This document shows positions 1 through 7,589 of a DNA stretch of 64,000 bases, piece after piece. The notes beneath the pieces are model-generated. The model did no database searches. It worked only from the letters and a program-made list of their open reading frames with translations, and was not told where the DNA came from. Source of the DNA: JBBQUN01 sp963698395 (GTDB taxonomy: Bacteria; Actinomycetota; Acidimicrobiia; Acidimicrobiales; SZUA-35); contig CAVOQQ010000001.1 of NCBI GenBank assembly GCA_963698395.1, positions 124,001 through 188,000 of the forward strand, given 5' to 3'. Within the stretch, counting starts at the first letter, position 1. The number at the start of each line of letters is the position of its first letter. A program made the translations under genes and the position numbers.

Positions 1-529
1 GAGAGCGGATCGTCACCGGCGCTCGGCGGTCGATCGTCACGTCGTAGGAGATGGCGACCACGTGACGGTGCTCGAACGACACCAGCCGGGTGCTGCGTAC
101 TCGGGCATGCTTGCCCGAAGGCGTCGTCCAGAGCAGGTCCCGGGTCAGCAACCCATTGCGCATGTCGAGGACCCGGAGATACTCGGGGGTTCGTGCGGTC
201 GGAAGGAACAACGGCTCGTCGTCGACGAACAACTCGATGATCGTCGCATCCGGCACATTGACGATCGTCTGGCCGACGCGGGCCAGCCCGTAGGCGTCCT
301 CGGCGTGGGCAATCGGCCAGGTCTCGTGGAAGCCGTTGATGAAGGTACCGGGAGCGAACGAGGGACGTCCCTCGTCCTGGGTGCCGCGGACGCCGAGGTA
401 GCCATTCGCCAGCGCCACTGCGGTCTCGGCCCGAGCGGAGTAGCCGGGTGTCAACTGTCTCTCGACGATCCGCCATTCGTCCGGCGGGAACAGATGCTCG
501 GGTGGGATCGTGATCTTTCGTTGCCGCAT
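1..529 (-). CDS. Glycoside hydrolase family 65 phosphorylase, N-terminal part (partial)
   Basis: The gene runs off the left edge, so only about 176 N-terminal residues are visible. The translation contains the GH65 N-terminal domain signature: ETAVALANGYLGVRGTQDEG, then GTFINGFHETWPIAHAEDAYG and GQTIVNV. GH65 enzymes are kojibiose, trehalose or maltose phosphorylases, or acid trehalases, that cleave alpha-glucosidic bonds of disaccharides, usually in the cytoplasm. The catalytic (alpha/alpha)6 barrel lies outside the window, so the substrate cannot be named. The start ATG at 529-527 is the first in frame and is preceded by AGGA about 8 bases upstream. Family assignment is firm from the N-terminal motifs; specificity is unknown. 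Confidence 0.85.
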   Translation of the reverse strand, partial: MRQRKITIPPEHLFPPDEWRIVERQLTPGYSARAETAVALANGYLGVRGTQDEGRPSFAPGTFINGFHETWPIAHAEDAYGLARVGQTIVNVPDATIIELFVDDEPLFLPTARTPEYLRVLDMRNGLLTRDLLWTTPSGKHARVRSTRLVSFEHRHVVAISYDVTIDRRAPVTIRS

Positions 530-896
530 GCCGAGTCCTGTCGTGTGAGTCAGGAGAGTCCGCAGGCACTCCTGTCGAGCCCGTCGTCGTTCCACTGCGC
601 TTCCTGCACCCAAGGCTGCTCGAACCGCATGCTGGAGCCCAGAGGACTTGGACTCATTGGACCAAGGCATTCGACAGACGGGTTCATCCAGTCGGGCCCT
701 GTTTGCTCGGCCGGCTGCCGCGAAGCCTCCTCCATCGTCTCGTGGGTCAGGCGACCCCGAAGTAGCGGGTCGGCCTCTACCAGATTGGCGGCCAGGAGAG
801 AGAGGGGGGATGCCTTGCGCGCTGGGGTGGCTCGGTGATCGCAGCGGCCGTCGAAGGCGAGGTTGATCGATCAGCGGAACGGTCTCATGGTTGGTC
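530..896. other. Stretch without a confident gene
   Basis: About 370 bases between the GH65 start and the end of the reductase-like gene. Short open frames exist on both strands, including a 61-codon minus-strand frame at 550-735, but none shows a recognisable domain, a good ribosome site or protein-like composition over its whole length. It may hold a decayed gene and the GH65 promoter. I see no clear hairpin or operator. Confidence 0.4.
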
Positions 897-1571
897 TCAC
901 TCACTCTGGCCCTCGGGAGGACGACGCTGTGTTCGGGTGAAGGTGAGGTGGGTGACGCCACTGGGCGTGGAGACTGCCTCCACGTCGTACTGCTGCTCCA
1001 GCGCCTCGAGGCCGTCCCACAGCCGAACACCGCGACCGAGCAGGATCGGCACCTGTACGACGTGTAGATGGTCGACGAGCCCGGCGGCGAGGAACGCCCG
1101 CACTGTGGTCGGGCCTCCGCCGATGCGCACGTCTTGACCGGCTGCTGCGTTGTGCGCCACCTCGAGCGCAGCGGCTGGCGAGGTGTCGAGGAAGTGGAAT
1201 GTCGTGCCGCCCTCCATCTCGAGCGACGGGCGTGGACGGTGGGTCAGGACGTACGTCGGTGTGTGGAAGGGCGGGTTGTTGCCCCACCACCCGCGCCACG
1301 CCGGGTCGTCCTGCCAGCCCGGAGGACCGAATTTGTTGGCGCCCATGATCTCCGCACCGATCCCTGGTCCGTGCCGGTCGGCCATGGCGTGATCGATTCC
1401 CTCGGTGCCGCCCGAATCGCCGAGGACTTCGCGGTGGCCGAATCGAGTGGCGACCATCCACTCGTGGAGCCGATGCCCGGCGTGGCCGAACGGGGCGTCG
1501 AGGGCCTGTCCCTCGCCGGTGGCGAACCCATCGAGCGAGATCGAGAAGTTGTGGACGCGGACCTGGGACAT
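897..1571 (-). CDS. RibD C-terminal / dihydrofolate-reductase-like family protein
   Basis: A 224-residue protein of the RibD C-terminal/DHFR-like superfamily, whose members are NADPH-dependent reductases of often unknown substrate. Visible family traits are the N-terminal strand VRVHNFSISLDGFATG, a central GANKFGPPGW segment, a YVLTHRPRPSLEMEGGTTFHF stretch, the nucleotide-binding VRIGGGPTTVRAFLAAGLVD and the C-terminal HVVQVPILLGRGVRLWDG. The open frame extends upstream to 2018, but that extension is arginine- and serine-rich shadow sequence. The ATG at 1571 has GAGAGG about 8 bases upstream and fits the family length. Palindromes just upstream (1596-1650) may regulate it. Substrate not predictable. 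Confidence 0.85.
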   Translation of the reverse strand: MSQVRVHNFSISLDGFATGEGQALDAPFGHAGHRLHEWMVATRFGHREVLGDSGGTEGIDHAMADRHGPGIGAEIMGANKFGPPGWQDDPAWRGWWGNNPPFHTPTYVLTHRPRPSLEMEGGTTFHFLDTSPAAALEVAHNAAAGQDVRIGGGPTTVRAFLAAGLVDHLHVVQVPILLGRGVRLWDGLEALEQQYDVEAVSTPSGVTHLTFTRTQRRPPEGQSE

Positions 1572-1595
1572 GGCAGCCTCTCGAATGCTGAGTGA

Positions 1596-1650
1596 TTGCA
1601 GTCTGCAACTGGTTGGCGGTAGCCCACCGACGCTACTTGCATGCCGCAAG
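1596..1650. promoter_or_regulatory. Two palindromes upstream of the DHFR-like gene
   Basis: TTGCAGTCTGCAA (1596-1608) is a perfect palindrome around a central T. CTTGC-N5-GCAAG (1636-1650) is a second inverted repeat 40 bases further upstream with the same TTGC/GCAA flavour. They lie 25-80 bases upstream of the start codon at 1571, a typical place for a repressor operator. No adjacent intact regulator gene is visible, so the binding protein is unknown. Confidence 0.4.
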
Positions 1651-1800
1651 CACTTGCAGGAGCCCTCATGCATGCCGCCCCTGCCTACGAGGCGGCGCTG
1701 GCCGACGAGGCGACCCGTGAGGTCTCCAGGAGCTGACGCTCCTCGATCGACGAGATCGATGGCTTCGATACTGTCACTCCGAGCCTGACGCGCCGCAAGG

Positions 1801-2184
1801 TCAGGCGCTCGTGTGAGCCTCGAACCACGCTGCGACACGGGGCTGTTGGAGGAACTGGGCCCATTCGAGCGGTCGAGCGTCGAACTCCGGATCCCTTGCC
1901 GAGGTGTCGGCTCCGCTCTCGACCAGCGTCTCCCCACTGTTCGGGGGCGGGCTGCCATCCGGATCATCGAGACCGATGGGGTCTCCCTGGGGTGGTACGT
2001 CGAGCCACTGAGGTGCACGGTCCTCGCCGTACATATCGATCAGATGCCGGAGTCGCCAGGCGATCGTCGTGAACGGCTCAGGGTCAGGACCGGGCAACGA
2101 CCGGTCGATCCGCCACTCGCCGTCCTTGCGTTGTCGAACGCTCCAACAACCAGGAGCGGGTTCCCAGAGGTACGAACTCTTGCT
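1801..2184 (-). pseudogene. Chimeric remnant: DinB-like N-terminal piece joined to an ankyrin-repeat C-terminus
   Basis: The minus-strand frame from 2184 reads YLWEPAPGCWSVR, then PDPEPFTTIAWRLRHLIDMY, hallmark segments of the DinB/DUF664 four-helix family. After about 65 residues the same frame changes to LVESGADTSARDPEFDARPL followed by EWAQ and VAAWFEA, which looks like the last repeat of an ankyrin protein. A TGA at 2187-2185 and the absence of an in-frame ATG leave out the first DinB helix. The nearby ATG at 2197 is in another frame. I read this as two truncated genes fused by deletion, not a functional protein. The ankyrin part is less certain than the DinB part. Confidence 0.5.
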
Positions 2185-2332
2185 TCAACGCAGCCATGAT
2201 CGAGACCGTAGGAGCCAGGCGAAACCATCGCAATGGACACCCAGGTCGGTGATTCCATTCCCTCGGCGGCTCTGGCGGTCGCCGGGCCGTTGGGCCCTGG
2301 AGCGTTGCCGTCCTGCGGCGCAGTCTGGTTTC

Positions 2333-2848
2333 ATGGGACGCCCAAAGACCAAGAGCGAGTTGCTACTGGCAGCCCACGAGGAGTTCGATCGGCTCTGGTC
2401 GACGTCGGAGCTGATCGACGAGAACGACGTTGAGCGACCGGGCGTCTGTGAGGCGTGGTCGTTGAAGGACGTGCTGGCTCATCTCGATGCATGGCACGAG
2501 ATGCTCCTGGAGTGGGAGGCCGCTGGGTCCCGAGGCGAGAAGGCGCCGATGCCGGCATCCGGGTTTTCGTGGGCGGAGACCCCGGAGCTCAACGAAGTCA
2601 TCTACCAGCGGCACCGAGCCGACGACTGGAACGATGTCGTCGAGCGCCTCCGTGATTCGCATGCGAGAGTCTTGGAGCGGATCGAGGCCTACGACGAGGA
2701 TGACCTGTTCACCAAGAAGCGGTATGGCTGGACAGGGTCTACGTCGGTGGCGAGCTATGCGATCTCGGCCACGTCGAGCCACTACCGCTGGGCGAGCAAT
2801 CTCATCAAGAAGGCCGCCAAGACCTTCGCCGCCTCGGTTGGTGAGTAG
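2333..2848 (+). CDS. ClbS/DfsB family four-helix bundle protein
   Basis: A 171-residue protein starting MGRPKTKSELLLAAHEEFD, the typical opening of the ClbS/DfsB family within the DinB-like superfamily. ClbS protects colibactin producers, and relatives are small cytoplasmic proteins of mostly unknown substrate. Later segments GVCEAWSLKDVLAHLDAWH and the C-terminal ASYAISATSSHYRWA fit the helical bundle; histidines in these helices are the usual ligand positions in DinB folds. The open frame starts at 2069, but the upstream part overlaps the DinB remnant on the other strand and has no homology-like sequence, so the ATG at 2333 is chosen. The next gene starts at GTG 2841, overlapping its end. 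Confidence 0.85.
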   Translation: MGRPKTKSELLLAAHEEFDRLWSTSELIDENDVERPGVCEAWSLKDVLAHLDAWHEMLLEWEAAGSRGEKAPMPASGFSWAETPELNEVIYQRHRADDWNDVVERLRDSHARVLERIEAYDEDDLFTKKRYGWTGSTSVASYAISATSSHYRWASNLIKKAAKTFAASVGE

Positions 2849-3403
2849 CCCCACGCGGGCTGCACCGTTCACCATCTCCGGGAGTACCGCCGACCCACCC
2901 GCTGGTCGGTGGAACCGCGACTGGATCAAGGCGTGCGTGATCGGCGCACTCATCGGCTTCGTTCCTCCCGCTCTCACCGGTGCCGCCCTGGTCGCGCTGG
3001 ACGGTTCAGAGACGGTTCAGAGACGGTGCTGGTTGCCGGGTTGGTGGCCGCTGGTGTGTTGGAGGGGCCTCGTACTGGGTCGGGCTCAGGGCCTCGTTCT
3101 TCGACGACAGCTCCCCGGCGTCAGTGGCTGGGCAGAAGCCACGGCGGTCGCTGCCGGGTTGGCGTGGCTGACCGGGATGGGCGGAAGCTCGCTGGTCGGA
3201 TCAGTGGGGGCGAAGGGCCTCATCGTTGCAGTGCCAGGATGGGTGATCGGCCTGCTCGCCATGGGCGTGCTGCAATCCTGGCGGCTCCGCCCGTCGCCAT
3301 CTCTGCTGCGGTGTTGATGGGGGCGACGGTCGGCGCGATCACCGGTCGAACCCTCGATCGGTTCGTCGAACAGTCGGGATCACCGACACCGGCAGCCGGA
3401 TAG
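2841..3403 (+). pseudogene. Membrane protein gene with frameshifts
   Basis: From GTG 2841, overlapping the preceding stop, the frame encodes a hydrophobic protein: WIKACVIGALIGFVPPALTG (first span), ATAVAAGLAWLTG and GLIVAVPGWVIGLLAMGVL. An 11-bp tandem duplication at 3003-3024 plus one extra G near 3074 leave a scrambled stretch of about 20 residues but restore the frame. The frame then stops at 3317. The natural continuation, with another hydrophobic helix (ISAAVLMGATVGAITG), lies in a second frame ending at 3403. The protein therefore looks like a four-span membrane protein broken by at least three small indels. Family not recognised. Confidence 0.5.
3003..3024. repeat. 11-bp tandem duplication inside the membrane protein gene
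   Basis: GGTTCAGAGAC occurs twice without a gap (3003-3013 and 3014-3024). Removing one copy restores the amino-acid continuity DGSETVLVAGLVAAGVLE in the membrane protein. A replication-slippage origin is likely. Confidence 0.8.
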
Positions 3404-3415
3404 AAGAGGCCAACC

Positions 3416-3754
3416 ATGACGAGTATCGACCTGAGGAAGGCCAGTTCGACCCCGCAGACAAGTCGAACTGGTTGTGGACCATGATGATCTGCCGGCCCGA
3501 GCCGGTGACCGAAGCAATGGCGGGAGACGATCCCCGTCGTCACGGCGAAGAAGAAGCTGCGAGTCGGCGACCGAGTGAGGTTCGAGCGATTCGCCGAGGG
3601 CCTCGCCGCCCAGGTCCTCCCGATCGGCTCCTACGCCGTTGAGACACCCACCATCGCATCACGACACGCCTTCATCGCCGAACGAGGGGGCGAGCTGTCC
3701 GGCACCCACCACGAGATCTCTCTCTCCGACCCCCGCAAGGTTGCCGCCGAGCGG
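3416..3754 (+). pseudogene. GyrI-like (small-molecule-binding) domain protein, decayed
   Basis: ATG 3416 opens MTSIDLRK, the usual start of a family of GyrI-like small-molecule-binding proteins, but the frame stops after 22 residues. Fragments of the rest follow in other frames: QFDPADKSNWLWTMMI, PEPVTEAM, then RFERFAEGLAAQVLPIGSYA, then APTI-like ETPTIASRHAFIAERGG and the C-terminal HHEISLSDPRKVAAE. In intact homologues about 60-70 residues lie between the first two pieces. Here they are absent. So the gene has one internal deletion and at least two frameshifts. Assignment is from remembered family motifs; no function is expected. Confidence 0.55.
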
Positions 3755-4207
3755 TCATGGCCTCACTCGGTCGAATGCTTCGGCCCTGGTCTTGAGCGCG
3801 GTGTTCATGGCTCGAAATCCTTCGAGCGTTCGGGTGTCGAGCGATTCTTGCAGCAGTCGGACGAGCAGCCCTCGGAACCGTTCGGTGTGGATGACGCGAG
3901 TGCCGCCTGACGGCGTCGGCTCGAGCTCGAATCGGTGTCGCCCATCGAAGACGCCAGGGACACCGAGGCGACCGAGCCATTCGAAGGTCCGTGCCGGTTC
4001 GACTTCCGTGACGGTCGGCCTGAACGTCGCAGCCTTTCCGCCGGGCGGCTGCATTCGATTGACGAGACGGTTGCCTGGGGCAACGTCACCGCTTGATTCG
4101 ACGATGAACGGATTCCATTCTTGGTACTTGCCGAGGTCGGTCAGGACCTCCCAGACGATTTCGGGTGTGGCGTCGATGTCGATCTCGGTGCGCAGGTCGT
4201 GTCGCAT
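3755..4207 (-). CDS. SRPBCC (START/polyketide cyclase-like) domain protein
   Basis: A 150-residue single-domain SRPBCC protein. The START-like fold is visible as the N-terminal strand LRTEIDIDATPEIVWEVLTD, the KYQEWNPFI turn, a central strand FRPTVTEVEPARTFEWLG, RHRFELEPTPSGGTRVIHTE and a long C-terminal helix LLQESLDTRTLEGFRAMN. Members bind hydrophobic ligands. The frame extends to 4249, but the ATG at 4207 has AAGGAG 9 bases upstream and removes an N-terminus that lies across an operator. It is divergent from a TetR gene, with two CGCAA-N6-TTGCG sites between, so it is probably the target of that repressor. The C-terminus abuts a decayed gene. Confidence 0.85.
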   Translation of the reverse strand: MRHDLRTEIDIDATPEIVWEVLTDLGKYQEWNPFIVESSGDVAPGNRLVNRMQPPGGKAATFRPTVTEVEPARTFEWLGRLGVPGVFDGRHRFELEPTPSGGTRVIHTERFRGLLVRLLQESLDTRTLEGFRAMNTALKTRAEAFDRVRP

Positions 4208-4258
4208 CTCGGTGCTCTCCTTCGTGGTGGGGTGCAGCATCGACTGCATCCCGTCAGT

Positions 4259-4319
4259 CGCAACTCAAGTTGCGTTATCACTATGAAGCCGCCGAAAGTC
4301 AAACGCAACGCTTTTTGCG
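4259..4319. promoter_or_regulatory. Pair of CGCAA-N6-TTGCG operators
   Basis: CGCAACTCAAGTTGCG (4259-4274) is a palindrome with 7-bp perfect arms. CGCAACGCTTTTTGCG (4304-4319) keeps the same CGCAA and TTGCG half-sites at the same spacing. Their centres are 45 bases apart, in the gap between the divergent SRPBCC and TetR genes. The sequence shows the repeats; binding by the neighbouring TetR protein is inferred. Confidence 0.65.
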
Positions 4320-4335
4320 ATAAAGTTCGGGAATC

Positions 4336-4959
4336 ATGAACGACAGCACCGACAACATGCCGCGCGTTGGCGAGCAGCGACCAGGCGGACGTGCAGCCCG
4401 AGTTCGCACAGCGGTCTTGCATGCCGCGGCCGAACTGTTGACCGAGGTCGGCTATGACACGATGAGCGTCGAAGAAGTCGCAGCCCGGGCCGGAGTCCAC
4501 AAGACGACCGTGTACCGCCGATGGCCCACCAAAGCCGCACTGACCGCTGACGCCGCGTCATTGCACAGCGCCGACGCGGTGCCGATTCCCGACACCGGGA
4601 ACATCGTCGGAGACCTGAAAATGCTGGCGCGCGAGATCGTGGCCAACATCGGTACCGAAGGCGGTGCCCGGCGAGCTCGATCCATCACGGCGGCATCAGC
4701 CACATCGGACGAACTCGCCACGGCGATGCACGGCTTCTGGGCCAAGCGGATGGCGCTGACGACGAAGATCGTCGAGCGAGCCATCGAACGTGGTGAACTC
4801 TCCTCATCCACCGACGCCAACCTCATCATCGAATCGGTCATCGGGCCGCTCTACGTCCGACTCCTCCTGACCGGCGAGCCCATCACCGAGGAACTCGCCG
4901 ACCGGATCGTCGAACTCGTCACGTGCGGCGCAACGTCTCGCCCCGACGGCAACGCTTGA
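4336..4959 (+). CDS. TetR/AcrR family transcriptional regulator
   Basis: A 207-residue TetR-type repressor. The N-terminal DNA-binding domain (about residues 19-66) is clear: RTAVLHAAAELLTEVGYDTM, VEEVAARAGVHKTTVYRRWP, TKAAL. The C-terminal ligand-binding domain resembles the TetR_C_16 group, with FWAKRMALTTKIVERAIERG and VIGPLYVRLLLTG. The ATG at 4336 is the only good start. The gene is divergent from the SRPBCC gene and both promoters lie around two CGCAA-N6-TTGCG palindromes, so autoregulation and control of the SRPBCC gene are likely. Ligand unknown. Confidence 0.9.
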   Translation: MNDSTDNMPRVGEQRPGGRAARVRTAVLHAAAELLTEVGYDTMSVEEVAARAGVHKTTVYRRWPTKAALTADAASLHSADAVPIPDTGNIVGDLKMLAREIVANIGTEGGARRARSITAASATSDELATAMHGFWAKRMALTTKIVERAIERGELSSSTDANLIIESVIGPLYVRLLLTGEPITEELADRIVELVTCGATSRPDGNA

Positions 4960-4966
4960 CGGGGAA

Positions 4967-5035
4967 GCTCGACATCGAAGAGATGGAGCGCTCGGTCACA
5001 AGGGGGTTCGAGTGACCTGGCTTCGGATGTCGAGC
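4967..5035. terminator. Inverted repeat between convergent genes
   Basis: GCTCGACATCGAAG (4967-4980) is the reverse complement of CTTCGGATGTCGAGC (5021-5035) apart from one bulged base, with a loop of 40 bases. It lies between the ends of the TetR gene and the TIGR03086 gene. It has no T-run on either side, so it is only a possible bidirectional terminator or an mRNA-stabilising hairpin. Confidence 0.35.
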
Positions 5036-5069
5036 GGTGTCCGTGATCGGGGTCGTGCGTTGTGGGCCG

Positions 5070-5630
5070 TCAGGTTGTTCGGCCTGAGAACGCTGCGAGC
5101 CGCTCGATCGGTGAGGCATCGTCATCTGGATGCTGTGGCATGGCGAACGTGTCGCCGTCGCGCATGTCGTCGGTGATCGCCTGTCGGGCGAAGCCGTCGA
5201 CCTCGGCGACGAGATCGTCAGCGAGGTTCCATGGCTGTCCGGTCGCGGTGGCGAGATCCCAGCCGTGGACGAGTCCGTCGAACGCGACGAGGCGGGCAAA
5301 CGTTGCGCCGGGCATCTCCCCGCCGGGCGTCTGGATCGTCCGGTCGAGGGCACCGGGTGACTGCACTGCGTCCAGGAGTTCAGCCATCGCGGTATCGAAG
5401 CGGGCCGTCGCGGTGGCATCGTCCGATTCGGGCTCGGTATCGCCGCTGGGCGGCTCATCGCCGCGGAACATCGGGGCGAAGGCGGATGCCAATCCGGTCA
5501 TGTGCCCGAGTACGGCAGCGACGGTGAAGTCCTTGCATGGGGTCGCTACGTCGAGTTGGCTCGAGTCGATACGTGCGCCGACTTCGCGCAGCTTGGGGAT
5601 GATGATCGCGAGTTGTTCGTTGCCTTGCAT
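5070..5630 (-). CDS. TIGR03086 family putative metal-binding protein
   Basis: A 186-residue member of the mycothiol-dependent maleylpyruvate isomerase-like/DinB superfamily, TIGR03086 subgroup. Markers are VATPCKDFTVAAVLGHMTG near residue 30 and LVAFDGLVHGWDLATATGQP near residue 120, with the histidines that usually bind a divalent metal, and the C-terminal SPIERLAAFSGRT. Such proteins are cytoplasmic and common in actinobacteria; most have no known reaction. The ATG at 5630 is preceded by GGAGG 7 bases upstream. It is the second gene of a pair with the cupin gene 72 bases upstream, so both probably share the HxlR-controlled promoter. Confidence 0.88.
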   Translation of the reverse strand: MQGNEQLAIIIPKLREVGARIDSSQLDVATPCKDFTVAAVLGHMTGLASAFAPMFRGDEPPSGDTEPESDDATATARFDTAMAELLDAVQSPGALDRTIQTPGGEMPGATFARLVAFDGLVHGWDLATATGQPWNLADDLVAEVDGFARQAITDDMRDGDTFAMPQHPDDDASPIERLAAFSGRTT

Positions 5631-5702
5631 GGTGTTGCCTCCGGTTGTTGGGAAAGGTGGGCGGTTGGCTTGGAATGATGGGCGGGTGGACGTTCGGGCG
5701 GA

Positions 5703-6089
5703 TCAGCCGGCGAGCTTGGCGAGCATGTGATCCATCACTGCGCTGTGCTCGGCTGCAGGGCTGAACATGATGAGTTCGGCGTCGTCGGTGACACGGACGC
5801 TGTGGCCCGGTGGCCAGTAGAAGAGGTCCTGCCCGCCACAGATCTCCTCGACGCCGTCGGTGTAGTTGACGACGACTCGTCCGGAGATCATGAATCCCCA
5901 GTGGGGTGCAGCGCAGGCGTCGTCGGTCAGGCCGGTGAGCAGCGGAGCGATATCGGTGCCGGCCCCCAGCGAGAAGTACTCGGCGCCGAGCGACGAGAAC
6001 GAGGACGGGTCGCCGAAGTCGAGCGCTTGGCGGGCGGTTGCGCCAGGAATGTCGATCTTGGTCGGGACGTCGGTCTTGGTGATGTGCAT
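5703..6089 (-). CDS. Cupin-domain protein
   Basis: A 128-residue cupin. The single beta-barrel is seen in APHWGFMISGRVVVNY, EEICGGQDLFYWPPGHSVRV and DAELIMFSPAAEH. The usual metal-binding set is incomplete: only some histidines (CAAPHWG, PPGH) are visible, so it may bind a small ligand, not act as a dioxygenase. The frame extends to 6146 but the ATG at 6089 is preceded by GGAAGG, and the segment above lies in the promoter region. It is first in a two-gene unit with the TIGR03086 gene and is divergent from an HxlR regulator, which suggests that regulator controls it. Confidence 0.8.
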   Translation of the reverse strand: MHITKTDVPTKIDIPGATARQALDFGDPSSFSSLGAEYFSLGAGTDIAPLLTGLTDDACAAPHWGFMISGRVVVNYTDGVEEICGGQDLFYWPPGHSVRVTDDAELIMFSPAAEHSAVMDHMLAKLAG

Positions 6090-6172
6090 GAGCTGATACC
6101 TTCCGTTTGCTGCCGTGCCGATTGGCCCAGCGGGGACGAGTCCCACTCAAGACCGGGAAACACTGGCCCGAT

Positions 6173-6189
6173 AGTTCCAATACTGAACT
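6173..6189. promoter_or_regulatory. Candidate HxlR operator
   Basis: AGTTC-N7-GAACT (6173-6189) is an inverted repeat only 14 bases upstream of the HxlR start and 83 bases upstream of the divergent cupin gene. HxlR-type regulators bind dyads of this size. It probably mediates autoregulation; the binding is inferred. Confidence 0.45.
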
Positions 6190-6203
6190 GCTAGGGTCGG
6201 TCG

Positions 6204-6908
6204 ATGAAGTCCTACGGTCAGTACTGCCCCATCTCGCGCACGGCAGAGATCCTTGGGGACCGCTGGACGATCCACATCGTCCGGGATCTTCTCACCGGCT
6301 CGAACCGATTCAACGAACTGGTTCGTGGCAACCCCGGCTTGTCCCGGGCGCTCCTCACCCGACGCCTCCAGCAGCTCACGGCGGCCGGCGTGGTCGAGCG
6401 TCACGATGACGGTTCGTATCGGCTGACCGAATCCGGCCGGGCCCTCGAGCCGGTCGTGTTCGGCCTCGCCACCTGGGGCGCCAGGTGGACCTTCGGCGAA
6501 CCCAAGGCGGACGAACTCGACCCAGATCTCCTCATGTGGTGGCTCCATCGCCAACTCGACGCCTCCGACCTTCCCCTCCCGCGCTTCACCGTGTACGTGC
6601 CCTTCACCGATCACCCGACTCGCTATTGGATCGTCGTCGAAGACGAAGCGTCGCTCTGTCTCGCCGACCCTGGCTTCGAGGTCGATGTCACCCTGCGCAC
6701 CGACCTTGCCTCGCTCTACCGCACCTACCTCGGCAATGTTTCCCTGCGAGAGGCCCGGCGTCGTGGCGACATCGAGATCACCGGCACCCGACAAGCAGTG
6801 CGAGCGTTCGCCAATGCGTTCCGTCAGTCACCGGTCGGCGAGATCGTCGCAACCGAAACGCGCCGATCGAGGCCGACGTCGACGGCGCCGACCTCCTCGC
6901 GTCGATAG
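6204..6908 (+). CDS. HxlR family transcriptional regulator with SCP2-like C-terminus
   Basis: A 234-residue regulator. The N-terminal winged helix carries the HxlR signature: YCPISRTAEILGDRWTIHIV, then RDLLTGSNRFNELVRGNPGL, RALLTRRLQQLTAAGVVER and the wing DGSYRLTESGRALEPVV. Residues from about 110 to 210 form a second domain with WIVVEDEASLCLADPGFEVD and RTYLGNVSLREARRRGDIEI, resembling the SCP2 sterol-carrier fold often fused to actinobacterial HxlR proteins, so a lipophilic effector is plausible. It is divergent from the cupin/TIGR03086 pair. The last 20 residues are arginine- and threonine-rich and may be read-through into decayed sequence. Confidence 0.88.
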   Translation: MKSYGQYCPISRTAEILGDRWTIHIVRDLLTGSNRFNELVRGNPGLSRALLTRRLQQLTAAGVVERHDDGSYRLTESGRALEPVVFGLATWGARWTFGEPKADELDPDLLMWWLHRQLDASDLPLPRFTVYVPFTDHPTRYWIVVEDEASLCLADPGFEVDVTLRTDLASLYRTYLGNVSLREARRRGDIEITGTRQAVRAFANAFRQSPVGEIVATETRRSRPTSTAPTSSRR

Positions 6909-6990
6909 TCGTCGCACCGCCTGGCGGTGACGCCACATGGTTGCAGGACGTCCTCGATGACGAGGTCGTCGGCTTCATCACGCTCGACAA

Positions 6991-7494
6991 CGGTCTCAAG
7001 AAGGTGTGGTGCACCACACCGCCGACCCGCGGGCCAGCCTGAAGGCCCTGGCCGATGCGCTGGCTCCCGACGGTGGCATCGGCATGATGGTCTACGCCCC
7101 CTACGGCCGGCGGGTGTCGAGCCGTTGCAGCGCGCGTTTGCGTCACTGTTCGCCACCGACACGGCCGACGATCGCGTCGCCCTGGCCCGCGAGGCATTCG
7201 ACCAGATCCCGAAGGCGCATCCATTCGCCCGCAACACGGTGTTGGGTGACCACCTCACCGGCGACGCCGGGCTCGGCCTCGCCGCGTTCGTCGGGCACGG
7301 TTGGTACGACCCCTGCCGATACCTACCCCAGACGGACGCCTTTGCGCACCGGGTCGGGCGGCTCGACCACGCTCGGCCAGATGGCAGCGGATGCGGGGGT
7401 CGGCTGGGCGGAGTTCCTGGACATCTGGGGCCCGGCAGCAGGCGAACTGAGCGCGTTCGACCTTTTGCACTACTCGTGCGGCGCTCGCCCCTGA
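6991..7494 (+). pseudogene. Class I SAM-dependent methyltransferase, C-terminal remnant with frameshifts
   Basis: From about 7003 a frame reads GVVHHTADPRASLKALADAL and APDGGIGMMVYAPYGR, the post-I and motif III region of class I methyltransferases with a GVLHH-type motif. The frame is then lost. A second frame continues with VEPLQRAFASLFATDTADDR, VALAREAFDQIPKAHPFARN and VLGDHLTGDAGLG. The first frame returns with FDLLHYSCGARP and a stop at 7494. The glycine-rich SAM-binding motif I and about 150 N-terminal residues are missing. So this is a truncated gene with at least two frameshifts behind the HxlR gene. Confidence 0.5.
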
Positions 7495-7589
7495 TGCCCG
7501 CAGATGAACGCCGACTTCAGAGGCTGGCTCCCGATGGGGCCAAAGAAGGCGTGGGCAACCGCGAGACCGACCGGCGACGGCACGGTGGG

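Noticed and set aside
62..838. Long plus-strand frame of 258 codons at the left edge
   Set aside because: It lies antisense to the clear GH65 coding sequence and has shadow composition; the GH65 motifs on the minus strand explain the region.
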